Of a DNA stretch of 19,448 nucleotides, positions 14,290 through 19,448 are shown piece after piece (positions within the stretch are counted from its first letter, which is position 1; every line of letters begins with the position of its first letter). The notes under the pieces are model-generated. The model was given only the letters and a program-made list of their open reading frames with translations, searched no databases and was not told where the DNA came from. A program made the translations under genes and the position numbers. The DNA lies in the NCBI GenBank assembly GCA_045629305.1, contig JAZQQZ010000037.1, forward strand, positions 1 to 19,448, in the 5' to 3' direction. The DNA is from UBA1227 sp045629305 (lineage in GTDB: Bacteria > Bacillota > Clostridia > Oscillospirales > Acutalibacteraceae).

Positions 14290-15113
14290 ACGCAGAACTT
14301 AAGGCAAAACTCCAGAAGGATGCCGTTAAAGTTCGCATGAGTGTTATCGAAGGTACATTTAATGCGAAGTCAGGCCATCCAGGCGGATCACTTTCAGTTT
14401 CAGATCTTATGACATATCTCTATATGTACAAATTGAACGTTGATCCACAAAATCCACAGTGGGAGGACAGAGACCGTTTCGTACTTTCTAAAGGTCATAC
14501 AGCTCCTGCACTCTATGGTGCACTCGCACTTCGTGGTTTCTTCCCAGAGGACGAGATCAAGACTCTTAGAAAGCCAGGCTCACGTCTTCAGGGACATCCA
14601 TCAATGCATATGACACCTGGCGTTGATATGAGCACAGGCTCTCTTGGCCAGGGCATATCTGTAGCAGTTGGTCTTGCACTTGGTGCTAAAATCAACCAGA
14701 AGTCTTACAGAGTATATACAATCCTCGGTGATGGTGAAATCGAAGAAGGTCAGGTATGGGAAGCAGCAATGTTCGCTGGTGCCAAGAAACTTGACAACCT
14801 CGTAGTAGTTGTTGATAACAACAACCTCCAGATCGACGGTACAATCGAAGAAGTTAACTCTCCATATCCAATCGATGAGAAGTTCAAGGCTTTCGGATTC
14901 AACGTAATCAATATCGATGGTCATGACTTTGATCAGATTGATGATGCTTTCACAGCAGCAGAGAACTTCAAGGGCGCTCCAACAGCCATTATTGCTAAGA
15001 CAGTAAAGGGCAAGGGCGTATCATTCATGGAAAATCAAGTAGGCTGGCACGGAAAAGCACCAGATGCTGATCAGTATGCTCAGGCTATGGCAGAACTTAA
15101 GGAGGCACTCTAA
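14286..15113 (+). CDS. Transketolase, N-terminal (thiamine-diphosphate-binding) subunit
   Basis: A 275-residue protein corresponding to the N-terminal third of transketolase, which moves two-carbon units between sugar phosphates in the non-oxidative pentose phosphate pathway. HPGGS (31-35), SKGHTAP (68-74), GSLGQG (118-123) and the ThDP-binding motif GDGEIEEGQ (148-156), followed about 27 residues later by NNN (178-180), are all present. Full-length bacterial transketolases have about 660 residues; here the enzyme is encoded as two adjacent genes, an arrangement common in Clostridia and archaea, so this is not a frameshift. The ribosome binding site GGGGGAT (14274-14280) lies inside the upstream gene, and the start overlaps its stop. 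Codons are highly biased, as for an abundant enzyme. Confidence 0.95.
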   Translation: MNAELKAKLQKDAVKVRMSVIEGTFNAKSGHPGGSLSVSDLMTYLYMYKLNVDPQNPQWEDRDRFVLSKGHTAPALYGALALRGFFPEDEIKTLRKPGSRLQGHPSMHMTPGVDMSTGSLGQGISVAVGLALGAKINQKSYRVYTILGDGEIEEGQVWEAAMFAGAKKLDNLVVVVDNNNLQIDGTIEEVNSPYPIDEKFKAFGFNVINIDGHDFDQIDDAFTAAENFKGAPTAIIAKTVKGKGVSFMENQVGWHGKAPDADQYAQAMAELKEAL

Positions 15114-15114
15114 T

Positions 15115-16062
15115 ATGGCAGACGTAATTAAGAAAGCTACTAGAGACGGATACGGCGACGGTCTCCTTGCTCTTGGCGAAAAGAACCCTAACGTTATCGT
15201 AATGGACGCTGACCTTGCAGGCGCTACTAAGACTGGTGTCTTCAAGAAGGCATTCCCAGATAGATTCTACAATGCAGGTATCGCAGAGGGTAACCTCATC
15301 GGCGTAGCTGCAGGTCTTTCACTCTCAGGTATCACAGTATTCGCAAGCTCATTTGCAATGTTCGCAGCAGGTCGTGCTTTCGAGCAGATTCGTAACACAA
15401 TTGGTTATCCACACCTCAACGTTAAAATCTGTGCAACACATGCTGGTATCTCAGTAGGTGAAGATGGTGCATCACACCAGTGCAACGAGGATATCGCTCT
15501 TATGCGTACAATCCCAGGCATGACAATTATCAACCCAGCAGATGCAGTAGAGGCTAAGGCCGCTGTACTTGCAGCTGCTGATTATGTAGGTCCTGTATAT
15601 ATGAGATTTGGTCGTCTCGCAGTACCACAGATCTTCGACGAAGCAACATACAAGTTCGAGTGGGGCAAGGGCTGTGAGCTCGTAGCCGGCAACGACGTTG
15701 CTATCATCGCTACAGGTCTTATGGTAAATGAGGCACTTATCGCAGCAGAGACATTGAAGGCACAGGGCATCGCTGCTCGTGTAATCAATATCCATACAAT
15801 CAAGCCACTTGACGAAGAGATCGTTCTCAAGGCTGCAAAGGAATGCGGATGCATCGTTACAGCTGAGGAGCACAGCATCATCGGCGGTCTTGGCGGTGCA
15901 GTAGCAGAAGTTCTCGCAGAGAACGCTCCTACACCACTTGTACGTGTTGGTGTTAATGACACATTTGGCGGTTCAGGTCCTGCAGTTGAAATGCTCAAGA
16001 TCTACGGCCTCGATGCTGACCATATCGTAGAGGCAGCAAAGAAGGCAATTTCTCGTAAATAA
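15115..16062 (+). CDS. Transketolase, C-terminal (pyrimidine-binding) subunit
   Basis: A 315-residue partner of the preceding gene, containing the transketolase pyrimidine-binding domain (about 4-170) and the C-terminal transketolase domain (about 190-305). GIAEGN holds the conserved catalytic glutamate E58. FASSFAMFAAGRAFEQIR (from 77) and THAGISVGEDGASHQ (108-122) are typical of the split transketolase family; DXS-like proteins differ in the N-terminal subunit. The ATG at 15115 follows AAGGAGG (15099-15105) by 9 nt and is 1 nt past the stop of the first subunit gene, so both should be made in equal amounts. A longer in-frame start at 15064 would begin inside the first subunit gene and is not supported. 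Confidence 0.95.
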   Translation: MADVIKKATRDGYGDGLLALGEKNPNVIVMDADLAGATKTGVFKKAFPDRFYNAGIAEGNLIGVAAGLSLSGITVFASSFAMFAAGRAFEQIRNTIGYPHLNVKICATHAGISVGEDGASHQCNEDIALMRTIPGMTIINPADAVEAKAAVLAAADYVGPVYMRFGRLAVPQIFDEATYKFEWGKGCELVAGNDVAIIATGLMVNEALIAAETLKAQGIAARVINIHTIKPLDEEIVLKAAKECGCIVTAEEHSIIGGLGGAVAEVLAENAPTPLVRVGVNDTFGGSGPAVEMLKIYGLDADHIVEAAKKAISRK

Positions 16063-16074
16063 GAGGAAGAATTG

Positions 16075-17121
16075 ATGGAATCATACAGTAAGAAAAAAAT
16101 CGCTGATACTTACGACACATTGCAACATGTGGAAGATGGTAACCGCGTCTATATGATGGAATATAAGAACCCTTATTTCCTTGACGAGGTTCTCAGTGGT
16201 AACGGTGTATCCGGAACCATCCCACTTCTCCTCAAAGCAATGAAGTATATTAATGGTGGAAAGCCAGTTGCTTTCTTGCCGGGTCGCTTCGCATGCACAG
16301 CATTTAATGCGAAGACACCTGATGGGGATAACATCCTTGGCAGAAACTTTGACTACAAGGATGCACCTACACTTATCGTTTGGTGCAATCCAGAGAATGG
16401 TTATAAGTCTGTAGGCATCTGCGATATGACAATGATGCTTTACAATTTCGACACAATTACTCCACTTGATGGGGGAAAGAAAGGTCGAACAATTATCGCA
16501 CCTTATGTGACTATGGATGGCATGAATGAGAAGGGACTTGCAATTGCAATCCTCGAACAGAAGGGCCCAGCAACCAATCAGAAGACGAGTAGACCGGGCA
16601 TCACCTGCTCACTCGCTATCCGTGCTGTGCTCGACAAGTGTGCCACTGTTGACGAGGCAATCGAACTTCTTTCAAGTTACGATATGCACGATTCAGTTTT
16701 CGTAAACTATCATTATCAAATTCTTGATGCAGAGGGTAACTCAGCAATTGTTGAGTACTTCAACAACAAAATGGAAGTTATCCGTCCTGAAAAGAGAAAA
16801 TTCTATCAATATGTTACAAACTTCCTTGTATCCCACCCAGGTGGAGATGTAAAAGGAAACTTCGGATACAGCCGCTACTACCAAGTACGCGACTGTATCG
16901 AAAAGAAGAAGGGAATACTCACAATGGATGAGGCAATGGACCTTCTTTCGCACGTAATCCTCGAATATAGACATCATCTTTTGAAACATCGCGTAACCAG
17001 TCTCTGGTCGGCAGTTTACAATGTAAACGACCTTACAATCGACCTTTGCTGTGGCGCAGACTTCTCTAAAAAATATTCATTTAGCGTAAACGAACCTCTT
17101 AAAGTAGAGGATAGAAAGTGA
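16075..17121 (+). CDS. Choloylglycine hydrolase / linear amide C-N hydrolase family, with N-terminal presequence
   Basis: A 348-residue Ntn-hydrolase of the bile salt hydrolase / penicillin V acylase family. Numbering from this ATG, the nucleophile is C74 in CTAF, and R90 and D93 in GRNFD stand 16 and 19 residues later, exactly the C2/R18/D21 spacing of bile salt hydrolase. N151 (GMNEKGL), N249 (YVTN) and R267 (SRYY) match the other active-site positions. Known bile salt hydrolases lose only Met; here about 73 residues would have to be removed to free the Cys, as in longer-propeptide Ntn relatives. No signal peptide or membrane segment is visible. The spacing from N249 to R267 is much shorter than in Gram-positive enzymes, suggesting loss of the assembly loop. 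GAGGAAG (16063-16069) supports this start. The substrate is unknown. Confidence 0.86.
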   Translation: MESYSKKKIADTYDTLQHVEDGNRVYMMEYKNPYFLDEVLSGNGVSGTIPLLLKAMKYINGGKPVAFLPGRFACTAFNAKTPDGDNILGRNFDYKDAPTLIVWCNPENGYKSVGICDMTMMLYNFDTITPLDGGKKGRTIIAPYVTMDGMNEKGLAIAILEQKGPATNQKTSRPGITCSLAIRAVLDKCATVDEAIELLSSYDMHDSVFVNYHYQILDAEGNSAIVEYFNNKMEVIRPEKRKFYQYVTNFLVSHPGGDVKGNFGYSRYYQVRDCIEKKKGILTMDEAMDLLSHVILEYRHHLLKHRVTSLWSAVYNVNDLTIDLCCGADFSKKYSFSVNEPLKVEDRK

Positions 17122-17128
17122 GTAAAAG

Positions 17129-17983
17129 ATGAGCACAATTTGGTGGATCGTAATTATTACTGCCGTTGCCGGCGTAGGTGGCACAGGCCTCGGAGGCCTG
17201 GTCGGCGCTATATTTAAGCGCGACTCGAGCAAGGTCGTATCCTTGCTCCTCGCATTCGCCGGCGGCGTCATGATGGCTGTTGTATGCTTCGACCTCGTGC
17301 CGGAGTCACTCAAACCATCAGGTGCAACGGAAGCAATTCCTCTTTGGATAGTAATAATTGGAATACTACTAGGTTATGGCATCATTTATGTTCTTAACCA
17401 CTTAATCGATAAATCAACCAATCATGAGATTGAGCATATCGATGAAACCCACCCGAAGACGGCCGATGACCTCGACGAACTTATCCACTCGGATCACTTT
17501 GACGAGCATAAGAAGTCAGGTCAGCTTCGCGACCTCTTTATCGGTGGTATTGTAATGGCGTGTGCAATTGCACTTCATAACATGCCGGAAGGTATGGTAA
17601 TCGGTGCATCATACGCGAAATCATCCGCTGAGATGTTCACAGGAAGCGCATTTATCCTTGCGATTGTAATCGGACTTCATAACATCCCAGAGGGTATGGC
17701 GGTTGCTGTACCTCTCATAGCAGGCGGAATGAAGAAACCGAATGCTGTGCTTGTCACAGCACTCTCAGGTGCGCCTACAATCATAGGCGCCCTCATCGGA
17801 TACTGGCTCGGTGTAATGAGCCCAATTTGGCTCTCACTCTCACTCAGCTTCGCATCGGGCGCTATGCTCTATGTCGTATTCGGTGAGCTTATTCCAGAAT
17901 CCATACTTATGTGGCGTTCTAAATTGCCAGCATTGTTCCTTCTTATCGGAACACTAGTTGGTCTTATCCTTGTATATGTTTAA
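17129..17983 (+). CDS. ZIP family divalent metal transporter
   Basis: A 284-residue membrane protein of the ZIP family (ZupT/GufA-like), which imports zinc or other divalent metals. About eight membrane helices are predicted. The metal-binding signatures are HNMPEG (150-155) in helix 4 and HNIPEG (184-189) in helix 5. Between helices 3 and 4 lies a loop rich in His and acidic residues (about 98-128, with NHEIEHIDETH and HSDHFDEH), which often senses or gathers metal. The start at 17129 is 8 nt after the previous stop and has only a weak GTGAG ribosome binding site, so translation may depend on coupling. A GC-rich terminator follows directly. Metal specificity cannot be told from sequence. Confidence 0.93.
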   Translation: MSTIWWIVIITAVAGVGGTGLGGLVGAIFKRDSSKVVSLLLAFAGGVMMAVVCFDLVPESLKPSGATEAIPLWIVIIGILLGYGIIYVLNHLIDKSTNHEIEHIDETHPKTADDLDELIHSDHFDEHKKSGQLRDLFIGGIVMACAIALHNMPEGMVIGASYAKSSAEMFTGSAFILAIVIGLHNIPEGMAVAVPLIAGGMKKPNAVLVTALSGAPTIIGALIGYWLGVMSPIWLSLSLSFASGAMLYVVFGELIPESILMWRSKLPALFLLIGTLVGLILVYV

Positions 17984-17985
17984 TG

Positions 17986-18007
17986 GGGAGGCCCCGGCCT
18001 CCCTTTT
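17986..18007 (+). terminator. Intrinsic terminator after the ZIP gene, abutting tRNA-Pro
   Basis: GGGAGGC (17986-17992) pairs with GCCTCCC (17997-18003) around a CCCG loop and is followed by TTTT. The T-run is short, so termination may be incomplete. Only three bases (AAT) separate it from the 5' end of the tRNA gene. Confidence 0.7.
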
Positions 18008-18010
18008 AAT

Positions 18011-18086
18011 CGGGGTGTAGCGCAGATGGTAGCGCGCTTGCTTCGGGAGCAAGAGGCCGTGGGTTCGAATCCCGCCACTCCGACCA
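18011..18086 (+). tRNA. tRNA-Pro (anticodon CGG)
   Basis: A 76-nt cloverleaf. The acceptor CGGGGTG pairs with CACTCCG (one G-T pair). The D-arm is GCGC/GCGC. The anticodon stem CTTGC/GCAAG encloses the loop TTCGGGA, which gives anticodon CGG, reading proline codon CCG. The T-arm GTGGG/CCCGC has loop TTCGAAT. The discriminator base is A and the 3' CCA is encoded (18084-18086). No promoter is evident between it and the upstream terminator; it may be made by read-through and cut from a transcript shared with ychF, whose ATG begins 24 nt later. Confidence 0.96.
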
Positions 18087-18109
18087 ATTCTATTTTTAAG
18101 GTGACATAG

Positions 18110-19204
18110 ATGAAACTTGGTATTGTCGGTTTACCTAACGTAGGTAAAAGTACATTGTTTAATGCAATAACTAATGCTGGAGCAGGTGCTGCTAACTATC
18201 CGTTCTGCACAATTGAACCAAATGTCGGCGTTGTCGCAGTACCGGATGATCGTCTTGATAAGCTCGTAGAGCTCTATCATCCGAAGTCAGTTGTTCCCGC
18301 ATCAGTAGAATTTGTTGATATTGCGGGACTTGTAAAGGGTGCCTCACAGGGTGAGGGACTCGGCAACAAGTTCCTTTCTCATATTCGTGAGGTAGATGCA
18401 ATTCTCCATGTTGTCCGCTGCTTCGACAACGACGACATTGTACACGTAGAGGGCTCAGTTGACCCTGCACGTGACATAGAGACAATCAACCTCGAACTTA
18501 TCCTCTCTGATATGGAAGTTCTCGACAAGAGAATCCAGAGAGTTGAGAAGGCAATGAAGGGCGACAAATCACTCGCTAAAGAACTCGAGATACTCGGCAG
18601 ATTTAAGACTGCACTCTGCGAGGGCAAATGTGCGAGAACAGTTGAACTCACAGAGGATGAAGAGGATATGCTCGTCGATTTCAATCTCCTCACATACAAG
18701 CCGGTTATCTACGCTTGTAATATGAGTGAGGACGATTTTGCCGGAGGCATTGAAGGCAACGAGCGTTATAAAGCAGTTAAGGCAATAGCCGATGCAGAGG
18801 GCTCGGAAACTCTCCCAATCTGTGCAGAACTTGAGGCACAGATTGCTGACCTCGATAAAGAGGAGAAGGAGATGTTCCTCGCTGACCTCGGCATCGAGCA
18901 GGGTGGACTTGATCTTCTTATTCAGCGCTCATACGACCTTCTCGGTCTTATGTCATTCCTCACAGCAGGAGAACCAGAGGTTCGCGCTTGGACAATTAAG
19001 AAGGGCACCAAGGCTCCAAAAGCAGCTGGTAAGATTCATTCAGACATCGAGCGTGGATTTATCCGTGCCGAGGTAATTAACTATCAGACACTGCTTGATT
19101 GTGGCTCACTTGCAGCAGCAAGAGATAAGGGCCTTATTCGTTCAGAAGGAAAGGAGTACGTCATGCAAGATGGTGACGTAGTACTCTTTAGGTTTAATGT
19201 ATAA
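18110..19204 (+). CDS. ychF: Ribosome-associated ATPase/GTPase YchF (Obg family)
   Basis: A 364-residue YchF (OLA1-type) P-loop protein, a conserved ribosome-binding NTPase linked to translation control and stress responses. The G1 loop GLPNVGKST is at 7-15 and DIAGLVKGAS is the switch II/G3 region. The G4 position reads NMSE (204-207) instead of NKxD, the known change that makes this family prefer ATP. A coiled-coil region lies in the middle. The C-terminal TGS domain runs to the end (LMSFLTAGEPEVRAWTIKKGTKAPKAA ... GDVVLFRFNV). AAGGTGA (18098-18104) precedes the ATG. It follows tRNA-Pro by 23 nt and a CDF transporter gene begins 14 nt after its stop. Confidence 0.97.
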   Translation: MKLGIVGLPNVGKSTLFNAITNAGAGAANYPFCTIEPNVGVVAVPDDRLDKLVELYHPKSVVPASVEFVDIAGLVKGASQGEGLGNKFLSHIREVDAILHVVRCFDNDDIVHVEGSVDPARDIETINLELILSDMEVLDKRIQRVEKAMKGDKSLAKELEILGRFKTALCEGKCARTVELTEDEEDMLVDFNLLTYKPVIYACNMSEDDFAGGIEGNERYKAVKAIADAEGSETLPICAELEAQIADLDKEEKEMFLADLGIEQGGLDLLIQRSYDLLGLMSFLTAGEPEVRAWTIKKGTKAPKAAGKIHSDIERGFIRAEVINYQTLLDCGSLAAARDKGLIRSEGKEYVMQDGDVVLFRFNV

Positions 19205-19218
19205 GAGGAGGTATGCAA

Positions 19219-19448
19219 ATGTCAGAAAAACTCACTCTTGATGAAAAACAGAAAATAAAAATGGAAGATTCTACCGGTGATGGCAAGGTAAGTTACAACA
19301 GAATAAAAAAAGTTGTAATTACTAGCGTGGTAGGTATTGTTGTTAACCTTATACTTGGTGGCATAAAGGTATTTGTTGGTCTTGCTTCCAACTCAATTGC
19401 TATTATTTCTGATGCCGTAAACAACTTTACCGATTCAGTTTCATCACT
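19219..19448 (+). CDS. Cation diffusion facilitator (CDF) family transporter, 3' end missing
   Basis: The first 76 codons of a membrane transporter run off the right edge. A polar N-terminus of about 30 residues (MSEKLTLDEKQKIK ...) is followed by a first membrane helix (about 34-53, VITSVVGIVVNLILGGIKVF). The CDF signature ASNSIAIISDAVNNFTDSVSS comes next, with the first aspartate of the metal site in SDAVNN. CDF proteins export zinc, manganese, iron or similar metals by proton exchange. AGAGGAGG (19204-19211) is 7 nt before the ATG at 19219; an ATG two codons earlier is only 1 nt from that site and is unlikely. It probably shares the ychF transcript. Metal specificity is not deducible. Confidence 0.9.
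   Translation, partial: MSEKLTLDEKQKIKMEDSTGDGKVSYNRIKKVVITSVVGIVVNLILGGIKVFVGLASNSIAIISDAVNNFTDSVSS

Noticed and set aside
15582..15998. 138-codon minus-strand frame inside the transketolase C subunit
   Set aside because: It arises from the strong codon bias of the sense gene; the translated peptide is Ser/Thr/Ala-rich without a domain.
14286..16062. Transketolase broken in two by a frameshift
   Set aside because: Each half has its own strong ribosome binding site and start, the split lies at the domain boundary, and two-gene transketolases are normal in Clostridia.
1..19448. CRISPR array, insertion sequence, prophage or toxin-antitoxin module
   Set aside because: I saw no spaced repeats, transposase or integrase motifs, terminal inverted repeats or small paired genes. 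Nearly all DNA is accounted for by conserved core genes.

Overview
This window is a dense chromosomal segment from a Gram-positive bacterium, most likely Bacillota class Clostridia and perhaps a gut or rumen Lachnospiraceae-type organism. The evidence is AAGGAG-type ribosome binding sites almost everywhere, consensus sigma-A-like promoters, and a SepF/DivIVA division pair. Clostridial family members also point this way: a DUF4093 RNase M5-like TOPRIM protein, a split transketolase and an HlyD-like protein beside yggS-sepF. I name no species.

Layout. The left end (1-1215, minus strand) holds the first 17 codons of a COG2509-type FAD dehydrogenase and, upstream of it in the same operon, a complete HI0933/YhiN-family flavoprotein. 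A 118-bp gap (1216-1333) carries two overlapping back-to-back promoters. The rightward one drives alaS and a HIT-family hydrolase gene, which end at a strong intrinsic terminator (4331-4354). A new promoter then reads a short comEC that has only the membrane competence domain.

From 5613 to 17983 all genes lie on the plus strand with overlaps or gaps of less than 20 bp and no terminator I could see. The order is holA, RNase M5-like TOPRIM gene, cca, DUF896 gene, miaA, HlyD-like gene, yggS, sepF, divIVA, lspA, an rluD-type pseudouridine synthase gene, the two transketolase subunits, a choloylglycine-hydrolase-family gene and a ZIP metal transporter gene. A near-consensus promoter inside yggS (11431-11459) probably gives sepF-divIVA extra transcription. 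A GC-rich hairpin follows the ZIP gene, then tRNA-Pro(CGG), ychF and the start of a CDF cation transporter gene that runs off the right edge.

Functionally the block mixes tRNA/rRNA maturation (alaS, cca, miaA, TOPRIM/RNase M5-like, RluD-type), clamp loading (holA), division and polarity (sepF, divIVA), lipoprotein maturation (lspA), PLP homeostasis (yggS), pentose phosphate metabolism (split tkt) and metal transport (ZIP, CDF). Most of it is ordinary core genome. I found no CRISPR array, insertion sequence, phage gene or toxin-antitoxin pair, and no convincing wholly new system. The points most worth a second look are the long acidic tail of DivIVA with a clamp-motif-like C-terminus, the N-terminal-Cys hydrolase with a roughly 73-residue presequence, the minimal ComEC, the intragenic sepF promoter, and the tRNA wedged between a terminator and ychF.
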